A stretch of 64,000 bases of DNA from Anaeramoeba flamelloides (GCA_027625915.1 JANTQA010000057.1:2914001-2978000), one strand, 5' to 3'; positions 23,896 to 35,070 are shown, counted from the stretch's first letter. A program made the numbers and translations. Notes: a model not told the origin generated them from the sequence alone.

Positions 23896-24626
23896 TTGAA
23901 AAAACTAAAAAGAGAATAACCTTTGAAAAAAATAAAAACATAGTTTTGTTAACACGACAAAAATAGCATAAAAATTGTTGTCACTTTTTTTAATTTTACA
24001 ATACCTTTTAGTTTTTTTGAAATTGTTCCAAATTTTGAAAGGAAGAACAAGATCAAAATTCAATAACTTTCAATTCTCAAGTTTTTACAATTAAAACTTT
24101 TAAAAACTTGTAATTTAAATTACTTTCCGCTTTTTGGTTTTCATAAAAAGAGTTTCAGGTTTTTGAAAGCTTACAAATCTTTTTCTTTTCAATCAACTAC
24201 AAAAATTTCGTTAAAATCCGAAATGTTTCTTTTGTTAATTATTAATATTTTACCCTTATTTTGACTTATGAAAATTTGTATCAAGTATATGAAATTTTGA
24301 GAAATATGAAAGAATATCAGAGACTGAAATCCCTCAGACAGTCAGTTTTAATAGGTCTTGAAAGTTTTTCTCTGGGTTGTGTTATTCTTGTGTGAAATTA
24401 ATCTTTGGAGAAATTTAAAGTTTAGCAGTAGAATGGGAATTATTTTTTTCTTTAGATTAGTTCAGGTTGTTATTTCATGAAAGGAACTCAGCAGAGTGAG
24501 GATTACTTGACTTGGAGAGACTCAATTAATTTAATGAAATCTTCTCACTATCTAGTTGTTAACATTTTCTTGGGATATTCTTTTTTCAAAATTTATTATT
24601 TTCTTCTTTCTTCAAATTAAAAATTC
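23896..24626. other. Intergenic between the C2 gene and transposon block
   Basis: Presumed promoter and 5' UTR of the minus-strand C2 gene at its left end; the rest is A/T-rich with no motif recognised. Confidence 0.4.
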
Positions 24627-25853
24627 TTAAGGGATTAGCGTCACCATAGATTTCTCTATAATCAAAGTATGTCTAAATTGGGTGTAAATGGTATTAGGGT
24701 GACATGGCTCAAATAGCTCAAAAAAATCTATTCTAAATCTTATTTCACAATAAATTATTACATTTTTTACTACTGTAGTCAAAATAACCAATGCAAAAAA
24801 ATATAATGTGTGTTTCAAAATAAAAAGTGTGTTTTTTTGTTATAGTTTACCAATATATTAGCCAATCAAAGAAACCAATAATAAACCCTAAAAAAATATG
24901 GTATTGGTTTCTTAAAGTTCTATTATTTAAAAAGAAATTCTAAAAATGAAGGATCAAATTGGAAAATTTATCTCAAAAAATTAGAGTTACTTTTTTGCGA
25001 TCAAGAAAACAAAAACATTCAAAAAAATTGAGAATATTATGGAAAATTTTCAACTATTTGAATGAATAATTTAAATTTTACAGAAAACACCAAGGAGTTT
25101 ACTTTCAAAATTGATTTGAACTTAAGTATGCTATTTTTTTAGTAGATTGGATGTTGCCTTGGTACAAGAATAAAAAAAAAGCACCGACAATATTTTGAAA
25201 CACGGATTATAGTCGTTGTGCACGCTTTATTTTGAGCACTGTAATGATCACTATTAAAAAAGTTTCATTTTGAAAAAATTTTTTTAATTCCTTTTCCAAA
25301 TTTAATAATAGAAACTCAAAAAGCAGTATTTTGGTATTTAATAATTTAGATTTAGAACTTTCAAAAGTAACTATTTTTATAATTTTTGAATTTCAAAGAT
25401 TAATTCAATAATTATCAACATAAAAGTACAAATACTGATTAGTTTTGTTTTCTTTTGATAAAGATACCTGTAGCATCAATATATTTGCATGATTTCTCGA
25501 AATAATTTGTCAAAAAAATTTATTGGTTAAATATTTAATTTTTAAAAAAAAACGAATTTTTTAGTAACTAATCTACATTTCGCCACAAATTTAACAAAGA
25601 TATTTTGTGACTTTGTAGTCTTAATATTGATAATTCAACCTTTAAATTTATGGCAAAAGGCAGATTTTATTCTGAATTTGCTGGGTTTTTTACTAATACA
25701 TAGTTCATAATTAATTGATGAGATCAATAAATATTTCTACTTTGACTAATCGATTTTTTAGAGACGTTTGAACCATGTAGCACTAATTTGGTTAGGTCAA
25801 ATAACAACATACTTTGTTCCTAGGCTTCTCCTTGGTAGACGCTAATCCCTTAA
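24627..25853. mobile_element. TTAA-flanked DNA element D, copy 1
   Basis: The element runs 24631-25849 and is bounded by TTAA at 24627-24630 and 25850-25853. Ends are inverted: GGGATTAGCGTC... on the left and, reversed, GGGATTAGCGTCTACC on the right. TTAA duplication is the hallmark of piggyBac-type transposons, although known piggyBac ends usually start CCC, so the class is inferred. A second copy (57974-58949) shares both ends and inner blocks such as AATAAATTATTACATTTTTT and ATTCAACCTTTAAATTT. This copy additionally holds insertion E (24773-25241). No transposase frame remains. Confidence 0.75.
24773..25241 (+). mobile_element. Tc1/mariner-like element E inserted in element D
   Basis: 469 bp flanked by TA (24771-24772 and 25242-25243). 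The inverted ends of about 45 bp are CTGTAGTCAAAATAACC... on the left and CAGTGCTCAAAATAAAG... on the right (reversed), both followed by TATAAT..GTGTTTCAAAATA. D copy 2 lacks this stretch at the same point, which shows E is an insertion. A related copy lies at about 47050-47525 and a fragment at 8545-8650. Too short for a transposase, so non-autonomous or internally deleted. Confidence 0.75.
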
Positions 25854-25860
25854 GAGATTC

Positions 25861-27599
25861 AAAAAATTTCCTTTTATGTTTTTTTTTTTTTTTATTTTTA
25901 TTGAGGAGGAAGTGTAGATTACACTCTAAGTGCCCTTATACTTAAATTCCCTTACAGAAATTTGAGCGTAAAATAATAGATTCCACGATTATTAATTAAC
26001 GAAAATAATTTTAAGCCATCATAATTTAAAATTATTTCATTAAAATTTAATTCTTTTAACTTTTTCAGAAAAATTAATCTATCTTTTTTATAGGAAGGAC
26101 ATACCCATAAAAAGTGATCAATATTTTCTATTATTTCCTTATGTTCATATTTTAAACATAAAGGACAAAATTTAATTGAATTTTTATTTATTACATAATA
26201 ATATCTATTTAAGCAGTTGGTAAATGTTCTGAATTTTAGAATTGTTGAACTTGATGGATAACTTAAATATCTTTGATTAATAAATAAATTTTTTTGGTTT
26301 TTAATTATTGCGAAATATTTTTGTACCTTCCAACTGGTAGAATTCAACAACTCATTATAATTATAATTATAAATTTCCTTTTTAAGAAGGTTTAAACTCT
26401 CCGACTTCCAGTTAATTTTATTGTTTATTCTTTGATTAAATTTTATTAATTTTTTCAGATAGGGTAGAGATAATTCTTTTAATTTATTTTTGAATTTGAA
26501 TTTCTTTTTATTGATTGATATTACCAAATTTTCGAATTTAAATTCTGTTTTATAAATAAGAATTGGTGTGTTTCTGTTTATTTTGCAGATTTCAGTAATA
26601 CATGTATTAATCCAAGAGTTTAAATAGTTTAGGGTTGCTATTTTATAATTATATATTTCTAATCCATATGTTAATTGACTTAATATAAAAAGATTTAAAT
26701 AATCTTATTTTTTAATTTATTTGTTAATAAATTATTATTGAATAATTGTTTAGAACTATTATAAGTTTCTTTTGCCTTTTTTAGGTTATAGACTAAATGT
26801 GAAATTTTTTCCAAATAAATTCCCAAATATTTAATTTTTGATAAATATTGAGTAATTTCTGTTTTTTCTTCATTAGGTTTTAATCCAAATTGGACAATTA
26901 CTTGATATATAGCATTTAATTTTTCATTTATTTGCATTCATATTCCCTTTTATGATTAAAATTAAATCATCTTAAACATTTGACAATGTTTTGTTAATGG
27001 TATTATTTTTAATAATAGAAAATGTGAAATAAGAGCAAATATAATCGGTGATAAGGGATCCCCTTGGAATATACCGAGTCCTTCACCTTGATAATATTTT
27101 ACTAGTAATTTTTGAATAATTTTATTTAAAATAAACTTTTTTATTGTATTTCTAATTATTTTAAAACTGATTGAGTCAAAGCATTTTGCTATATCAATCA
27201 TTATAATATGAGTTTTATCATTTTTATTTTCATTATTTGTTTTTATCTGATTGTAAATATTTAAAAAGTTTACTACCGCAACACGAGTATCAAATTTTTT
27301 TCGAAAGCCAAACTGCGCTTTATGAATAAATTCCCAACAAGGCTCAATAAGTTTATATAGCATTTTAAGAAATAATCTTGGTAGACTTTGATTAATTGAA
27401 ATAGGTCGATAGTTTAAAGCGACTCCTTCATTTCCCTTTTTATGAATAAACAAAATTAATCTTTTTTTGATATATTCAATAGTTTTATCATTAGGGTTCA
27501 ATAACCAATTATTAAATATATTTTGTATTGTAATTAGAAATTTTTTATAATTTTTGTTCTCAATTGGTTCAATATCTAGAAAAAATTTCCTTTTATGTT
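25861..27599 (-). mobile_element. 5'-truncated LINE (non-LTR retrotransposon), minus strand
   Basis: The insert is 25881-27579, flanked by an exact 20-bp direct repeat AAAAAATTTCCTTTTATGTT at 25861-25880 and 27580-27599 (target-site duplication). On the minus strand it ends in poly(A) at the low-coordinate side. The reverse transcriptase reads from before LILFIHKKG through NYRPISI, AQFGFRKK, DIAKCFDSI, GIFQGDPLSPIIFAL, a DDLILIIKGN catalytic box, GLKPNEEKTE and IKYLGIYL. A C-terminal zinc-knuckle-like CPLC...H...C stretch with HFLWVC follows. The endonuclease and any ORF1 are missing because the copy starts inside the RT. The frame breaks at about 26970, 26935 and 26696; otherwise the frame is open. 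Few lesions and a perfect duplication indicate a young insertion. The RT/CCHC layout fits the large L1/Jockey/R1-like assemblage; the clade is not assigned. Confidence 0.92.
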
Positions 27600-28831
27600 C
27601 TTTATCATTACCAAAACAAAAGTTATCTTTTTAGTGTGTAATTTATGCTGAGAGAAAATGGTTCTCCCTGATTTTTGACTGAGAGATAATAAAAACAAAA
27701 AGTAAAATCAATTAAAAGAAATAAATTCACATTCAGAGATAATTCATTATATTATATACAATCAAATCAACAATAAAATTTAAATCTACTTTCATATCGA
27801 AACACATTGATGTGGTTTTGGAGATCGCAAAAATAACGAATTTTTTATGAGAGATAATTCTAAGAATAACCCTCTTACGAAAAGATAGTCTTAAAAAAAC
27901 TGTTATTATGTTGAGTCCCTTTGTTTGTCTTGAATTATTATTTTTTCTTTAACCAAAAAATTCAGATAAATCTCTGAAAATTTTTACTTCATTTTCCATT
28001 TTTACAAATTTTTTACACAAGCTTTGAATAAGATATTTATTCTTTTAAATGTGAAGAAACTTTGTATCATTGGTTTCACTCTAGAAAAAATTATTGCTCT
28101 TATATTGTTTTAAAAGTTGAGTTAATAGATCACAAATAGTAATTGAACGAAAAATTTTTTTGAATTCATTGGTATTAATTGATCTTACTTTGGTCTTTCA
28201 GTTTAAATCCCAAATTAACTTAGGGGTTGGACTTTTTTTGGTAAATTATTAACCTTGTTTTTTTGAATACAATTCAGATAAGGTGTTGACTATACAAGTA
28301 TTCAAACAAATTCATTTCAAAAACCATAAAATTAAATATTTCGAATTTTTCAGAATTGTTTTTGATTGGAAATTCGAAACAATTCCCAACATTTTCATTT
28401 ATTTTTTTTTTCTCAATCACTTTTCCTGAAATAGATTTTAATTTGTGCTTTCTATTTGATTTTTTGATAATTTTTTTCTTCAATACATTGGTTTATATTT
28501 TGAATGGGTAAAAAAAGAATCCAAAATGAATGTAACTCAAATTGTAAATTTAAAAAACGAAAAAGGAAGTTTAGATTTTAAACTGTTTGTTAACCAAATA
28601 ACTTTAATTACTGTTCTTTTAAATCTCAAGGTAAAGATAAAACAACTGAAACTAACAATTTTTGTTCGTGCTATCCTCCAATATCATTTTCAATGATATA
28701 AAAAGACAATTACAAATTCTTAATCATTTTTTTCCTTACTTCATTGTCTTCTTTTAACTTTGTTAATTTGAAATTTCCAAACTTAAAATTGTCCTTGCGT
28801 TGCTTTGTAAAATTTCTTTCTAAACAGACAA
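27600..28831. other. Intergenic upstream of the TRAPPC14-like gene
   Basis: A/T-rich. Two or three GAGAGATAAT phrases (about 27680, 27735, 27850) suggest a small old inverted repeat. A 69-codon Lys/Asn-rich minus-strand frame (28274-28483) is not supported as a gene. The last 100 bases precede the start at 28832 and presumably carry its promoter. Confidence 0.4.
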
Positions 28832-30965
28832 ATGTCCAATCAAGAGCAAAATTCGATTCTTCAGGTCCTCGAAAAATGTGAATTAAAGTTCTACATCCCT
28901 TATACGTTCACTGGCGATCCTACAAAGGATCTGAATTCAAGACCAAGAAATTTTGTTCTGCCAAACGAGGTCTTGAATTTTTATGTAATTCTGAAAAACA
29001 CAACGGACTTTACACCAACAACAAAGTTTTTGGGGGCACTTGCACAAGAAATTAAAATTAGCCTCATTGTTAAGAACCAAGAACAAGCACAACCAAAAAA
29101 AAAATTAATTCTTCCATTTGATACCAACAATAGCTCTTGGGACGAGATTGTAAATAGTGATGAAAATTCAAGTCTGGAAGGGAAAGAAAACCAGAATTTG
29201 TTACGGAATAATCTGTCACCAAAGATTAAAAGAAAAACAAAAATAAAAACAAAAATCCTTTCAAAGTCCAAAAAAGTAAAAAAAAAAAAAAAAAAAAGAA
29301 AAAGAAAGAGAAAGAGAAAGAGAGGGACTAAATTCAAAAAAAAGTTCAAATTTCAAAAGGCACACTATTTATCAAACAACTTTTGATCTGCACCCAAACA
29401 AGCCAAATTTGATAACAAAATTATTAAAAAAAAAAAATTCAAAAGAATCGGTCTTTAGTGAATTTACCCCAAAGAAAAACCAATTATCGAACAAATTAGA
29501 AGTAGTACATCATAAATTAAGAAAAATTGGGGTTATCAAACCTTTAAATAAAGAATTAACTCATTTCCAATTATCAGGTAATGAGATTCTATTAAAAATG
29601 AGTATTCCGTTATATACAAAAGTTAGTTTGCCTAATTCTTCGAACAAAGAAAGCAAATACTCTCTCAATAATAATAACACGAATAATAATAGATTTATCC
29701 AAAACAAGACAAACAGAAGAAAAATAACTTTAACAATGTCTCTCTCAACAATAAACACAAATTCTTGTTCGAATTTTTGCTCGAATTTAAATCCAAAAAA
29801 TCAAGAGAAAGAAAATTTCTTTCATTCGGCACAGGGCCAGAATATATTAAATGACCAGCAATCCAGATCAACAGAATTAAACACCTTTGTTGACAATTTG
29901 CTAGACAATATCAATTCAACATCGAAGACTTTCAATCGCAATTTTGATTTTAATTTATATATAATGAGTCCATTAGAAATTGAAACTAGCTATCTAAACT
30001 TAGGCAATACAATCTTTTTTTCAATAAGTTTTCAAAATAACCAAATAAAATTTGATGTTAAAATCCATTCAGTTGAATTTCTTTTGAATTCAACAAAGCA
30101 ATTAGATTCCAAAAATACTAAAAGGAAATCTGAAAAGAAAAGAGGAAGGAGAAATGAAAAAAGGAAGGGGATGGGGATGGGGAAGGGAGAAGGGGATGGG
30201 CATGGGGTGGGAAAGGAGGGTGGGATTGTGGATGGGTGGAGAAATGAATGGGAAATAGTAAAGAGGAAGAAACAATCTTCAAAACAAAAAGCAATGGATC
30301 AAATCCGATTGGATCAATATTTCATTATCACCGAAGAATCAAAGATGTTAAATAACGGGAAAATGTTGATCTTGTCCCCACAAGAAAAGTGTAATCTCGT
30401 GTTTAAATTGGAACCAAAAACAACTGGGATGGGGAAAACTAAACTTGTCTCGGGGAAATTTTGCTCGTTAATTTTTTGTAATTGGAAAATGGATTGGATT
30501 GATCAATTGTTGACTTCCAAAATTCGATTATTTTGGGAAAGAAAGCACGATTCAGATATCCAAATATGCACACGAATGAAAAAAAATATCATATTGAATC
30601 AGCAATCATCTTTAGATCTTGAAATAATCAATTTAAGTGGAAGACATCGAGAACTTAGAATCGATATCCCTTTACAACAGAACACCATTTCTCACAAGGA
30701 GATTACCATCCAAAATTTAAAAAATACTGAAACGGAAATAGAACAATTAAAAAAAATAAAAACCTCGCAAAACGAAACATCGTTATTATGCCTGGAAAAA
30801 TCAACAATCATTAATTTGAAATCAAAAAGCACAGTCAAAATTAAATTGGACTTTATCCCTCTGCAATATGGCTTTCTGAAATTCCATTTTACTTTTTATG
30901 ATTTGATGATGGGGAAAGTGATAATGCCCGATGAAAAAATCGTTTTCTTTTGCTCAAAAAAATAA
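28832..30965 (+). CDS. Arrestin-like beta-sandwich protein, probable TRAPPC14 (C7orf43) homologue; frame changes in a poly-A run
   Basis: Two frames form one gene. 28832 to about 29277 begins MSNQEQNSILQVLEKCELKF and contains FVLPNEVLNFYVILKN. After a run of 20 A (29278-29297) coding continues in another frame (HTIYQTTFDLHPNKPNL...) to the stop at 30965. The plan resembles TRAPPC14/C7orf43, an accessory subunit of metazoan TRAPPII: an N-terminal Tyr/Pro patch and a 'PNEVLNFYVIL' strand, a long variable insert, then strands NLGNTIFFSISF, LSPQEKCNLVFKLEPK, IFCNWKM and LDFIPLQYGFLKFHFTFYD. Similarity is judged by pattern from memory, so the name is provisional; an unrelated arrestin-fold protein is the alternative. 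A Gly/Lys/His-rich stretch near 30160-30235 is very G-rich at DNA level. The frame change could be a sequencing or homopolymer length error, a real disruption, or (less likely) a 49-bp intron 29276-29324, which would restore the frame. About 710 residues in total. Confidence 0.65.
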
Positions 30966-33015
30966 TATTATGAATGTCATTTTTTTAATATTAACATTAG
31001 TGTTTTATAATTATCAATTTCTTAAAAATAAAATAAAAAAAAAAAAAAAAAATTTAAAGAGTTTTAATTATCCCTACATAATTATATACGGCTTTTTTTT
31101 GATAATAATATGATCAATTTATTGTTTTATTTATAAATAAATGGAAAATTAAGTAAAGTTTCGAAAAAAAAATATAATATTAATTTTAATGATAAAAATA
31201 GTTCTATATATTTTTGGGGTTTTGATGATAACATATATTATCATGATGGTAACAAGTAATTAAGTGATATTATTAAAAAATCGCGATTAGTCCTATTTTA
31301 TTGTGAAAAATCATAAAATCGTGATATTCTATAGTATTGCAATAAAATAATTATCGCGAAAAATTGAAATCACCTTAAAAAAAACTCTTTAATTTTACAA
31401 AGATTTGAGACTTTTAAAACACTTTTCCCCTTTAAAAATGTCTTCAAGTGTTTGAAAGGGTTGTGAAATGTCTTCAAGTATTTGAAAGTTTTGAAAGACA
31501 GAAAACTTTTATCAAAGTAATGAGACTTTTTGGAAGTGAAAAAAAAAATTTATTTCTTTTCATTTTATTTTTTTTTCAAAAAGGTTAAAATCTAAAAGAA
31601 ATTTATGATCAAACTAATAATAATCCATTTAAACAATACATTTGAATATAAAATAGTTGTGTTTTTTTTAAAGGGGGTTGTTACCTTCACAAGTTAAATA
31701 ACCAAAATACATAAAGAATAATTTTCCTTCTCATTGTTGATTGATCAAGCAAAAACCTCTAAGCTCGAGTTGTATTTTCTGTCCAATACAAAGATATTAA
31801 AGAAGAAGAAAAATAACAAGAAGAAAACAAAATTTACAAAAAGTATGAACAATTGAAGATAATCTGTCTAGGTTGTTGTGAAAGTTTTTCAATAAGTTAT
31901 CAAACTCCTTTCAGCTTTGATAGAATATTAAAAAAAAATTCACCCAAGAACGCATTCGTGAAAAAAGGAGTGAAGAGTTGGTTGTTAAATAAGCTCTTTT
32001 ATTCAACATAATTTACAACGCCACGATTGACAGAGAAAATATTTATTTATCTTCATTTATTATTATTGTTAGTCTATTGGGTTAATCCGGGTTTCAACTA
32101 AAATAAAAAGAAAATACATAAAACTCTTTGATCTGATCCTTGATTGAATCTAGTATCTTTTTTGTTGTTTTTGAAAAGAATGTCTTTTTTTTACACCTAA
32201 TCTAGTTTTTTGATCAAAAAATTATTTCTTTGTAAAAATATTGTTCAATTAGCCCTAAAACCATCAACTTTTATATTGCGATTACCTTTTAATTGCAATA
32301 TTCAGGTATTTATCACGATTTTTTAGATATTTTGGCATTTATCACGTTTAATTAAAAGAAAATCGCAATTTTTGTAACTTTATCGTGAATTAAACATAAT
32401 ATCATCAAAACCTATAATAAATACAAAAGATTATAGAATTTGAAGTTGAGGTGGTTGATTATATTGTGAATAAACTTTATTCAAAATGATGAAATGGTAA
32501 TTGAAGTAGCAGTTTTGTCTAACTTGTTTTTTTCAATTTTATTTTTTCGGACTAGTGTTATGTTAAACAAAATTAAATATTTTTTATTTTGTCTCTTAAA
32601 TATGTTATTTTTCTAAAATTCAACTTTTACGATGGGCAAATGTAATCTAAAAAATAGTACAAATGATACTAAACATAGATGTAAAAGAAAATTGTAAAGA
32701 AACAAAAAACAAAAAAAAATTATTGAAAAATTTAAAAACGAACTATTTAATGTTTATATGAAAAATGGGGTTTCTTAAAAAAAGGAATCCTCAAAGAAAC
32801 AAATTTCTTTCGGATTTTTAATCAATTATTTTGAAGATTTCCAAAAGAAAATAAAAAAAAGATAAACTAAAATTGTTAATTGTTGTTCTTTCTTTTCAGA
32901 CTAAAGCTATTGAATAGCAATAACTTATTTTTTCTCGTCTAATAAAATCTATCTTGGATGAATTATCTTGTTCTAGAAATAAATAATAAATGTTTTTCGT
33001 TTGTTTTGAAATCAT
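30966..33015. other. Intergenic, mostly one inverted-repeat element
   Basis: Holds the 3' end of the TRAPPC14-like gene, the 1.2-kb element at 31218-32412, and about 600 bp of A/T-rich sequence before the stop of the minus-strand kinase gene at 33016. Nothing else seen. Confidence 0.5.
31218..32412. mobile_element. 1.2-kb element with terminal inverted repeats and ATCGCGAT-type subterminal motifs
   Basis: Ends GGTTTTGATGATAACATAT (left) and, reversed, GGTTTTGATGATATTATGT (right). Inside each end are several copies of an ATCGCGAT/ATCGTGAT-like motif (about 31280, 31318, 31350 on the left; 32278, 32316, 32344, 32370, 32385 on the right), rare words in this AT-rich DNA. A 49-codon plus-strand open stretch at about 31845-31995 is less AT-rich than its surroundings but has no recognised family. 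Probably a decayed DNA transposon; no clear target duplication. Confidence 0.6.
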
Positions 33016-33982
33016 TTAGTTTTCATAGATCCATTTCTCAATGGTAACAGAAGACCTGGTCAATTCATTTTTAGAAAACCATAATCCAATTTCACGCTGT
33101 GCACTTTCAACCGAGTCACTCCCATGAATGATGTTTCTGCCAACATCAATTCCAAAGTCTCCACGGATTGTATTCATTGGAGATTTTTTAGGATCTGTTA
33201 GTCCAATTAAAGATCGTGCAGTTGATACAACTTCTTTTCCTTCCCAAACCATAGCAAATACTGGCCCTGAAGTAATGAAATCAAGAAGGCCTTCATAAAA
33301 TGGCTTTCCTTTGTCTATATTTTTTTGATTGTTTTGTTTGAGATTTTTTTTTGATTTTATTTGATTTTTTTGAAAGGAAGTCAATTTGGTTTTTGGTTGT
33401 TTGGAATCATGCTTGGGTATGTAAAAAAAAGAAGAAAAACAAAAAAAAAGCAAATAAAAAAAAAAAAAAAAACTCGACATACGTTCTGCGTAATGTTTTT
33501 CTGCTAATTTTCTTGATGGTTGAATCAGTTTACAACCAACAAGCTTGAGTCCTTTTTTTTCAAATCTTGCAACAATTTCACCAATTAATTTTCTTTGGAC
33601 GCCATCTGGTTTGATAGCAATAAAAGTTCTTTCGTCCTAAAATTATTGGAAATTTCAACAATCGCAATTAAATAAAAAAAATAAAAAAAAAGGTTCGCTG
33701 TGATTATAGGTATTGGTTATATTTTAAAAAAACTTACGGACTCGAGATCTTTTGTTCAGACACAATAAAAAAAAAAATAAATAAAAAGAAGATAAATATG
33801 AAAAAGGTGTTTTAGTAAGTTTCAAAAAAGGAAGAAAAAGAATTGTTTTGCATACCTTTTTCACAACACTGTTGATTATAGAAATAATAACCAACACCAC
33901 TCACCAAAATACCAATTCCTGTTGCAACAATCCATTTGTTTTTTGAACAATTTTGTGAATTTTTTTGTGGCTTGTTTTCCAT
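33016..33982 (-). CDS. Nucleoside diphosphate kinase with N-terminal membrane anchor
   Basis: Transfers the terminal phosphate of ATP to other nucleoside diphosphates. Four exons, all in phase: 33982-33856, 33748-33738 (only 11 nt, encoding part of D-L-E-S), 33636-33483 and 33314-33016; introns of 107, 101 and 168 bp with GTATGC, GTAAGT and GTATGT donors. The 196-residue product opens [10 protein letters not shown], has one membrane helix ([18 protein letters not shown], about 17-34), then a complete NDPK domain: [52 protein letters not shown], and [20 protein letters not shown], followed by [11 protein letters not shown]. The catalytic His is in NIIHGSDS. All active-site residues I know for the family are present. 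Anchored NDPKs (for example NME3/NME4-like) are attached to mitochondrial or other membranes; which membrane here is unknown. Confidence 0.93.
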
Positions 33983-34485
33983 TTTAAAACACTTTGAATC
34001 TGTTTTGAAATTCTTTACAAAAAATGATAATTTTTACAGATCCAACAAGACCAATTTTCTTTGATCAGGTAGTGTATTTTTTATGAGTTAAAATTAGACC
34101 ACTGACAGTGAATTGTAGATCTTTTGCTCACGAATGAGTCTTCAGGAAAGAACTATCAAAAAAATACTGATATATTTTCGTTAAAATTAAAAAAAAAAAA
34201 TGTATCTCCTCTCAAAAGTCAAGAAAAATAACTAAAAAACTGATTACTAAAAATAAACTAACTTTTAAAACTATTTTCTAAAATGAGTTATTGTTTTTTA
34301 AAAGTTTGATACATTTTTCTCATTTTTGAAAAGTTAAAAAGATAACATTATTCTGGATTTTCCAAAATAAATTATTTTCTATGAAAGAGAAAGAAATCTT
34401 TTTTTTTGTGATTGAATGTACACAAATAAACTTCAAAATGAAAGAGCCAAGTTTTAAAATAGCTCTATTTAAAAATATCTACTTT

Positions 34486-35070
34486 ATTTCAAAAACATTT
34501 GAATAAATACTTTAAGGACTACATTCCCACCCTTGGGGGGTTTGATTAATTGTTTTATTTCACTTTCCCTTCTCAAAAAAAATTTTCACACGTAAGAAAT
34601 TGGACAAAAAAAAAAAAAAAAAACATTTTTTCTCATCTTTACCTTTTCACAAAGACTATTTTTCTTTGTGATTCAATGAAAAGGAAAATTGAAAATAACA
34701 AAAAAAATAATTGCAAAAAATGGCTTTTGGGGATTTTCAAGTGCATTTCAAATTTTGGAACATTTCAAACTTGTAAAAGTAAATTTAAAAAAGATGAAGA
34801 ACAGCTCTTGAAAATAGTGTGAGTTTCGAAAGTTGAAATGGAAATTCTAAAATATTAAAATCAAAATTTAGCATGATCTAACAAGGTAAAAATTGTGAAA
34901 ATTGTTAAAATTGTGAAAATTTCAAATTTTTTCGAAAAGAAATTCTCGTTGGAAAAATATTACTTGGATTACATAACTTATCCAAGGGTGATTTTAGATA
35001 TTATTTCACTGTTTTCACCTAAAAATGTAGTCCTTAAACTTGAAAAACAAATAATTTATTTATTCAAAGA
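34486..35070. repeat. Foldback element, about 580 bp
   Basis: TTTAAGGACTACATT at 34512-34526 recurs inverted at 35023-35037, with TTTGAATAAATA outside both and CACCCTTGG inside both. Two Lys/Phe-rich frames within (34550-34822 and 34895-35161) resemble random A/T-rich frames and are not called genes. Confidence 0.55.

Noticed and set aside
28274-28483. 69-codon minus-strand Lys/Asn-rich frame
   Set aside because: Short, no motif, no splice-consistent neighbours; possible old relic at most.
29276-29298. 23-bp micro-intron across the poly-A run in the TRAPPC14-like gene
   Set aside because: Its removal does not restore the frame; only a 49-bp version would, and that lacks a pyrimidine tract.
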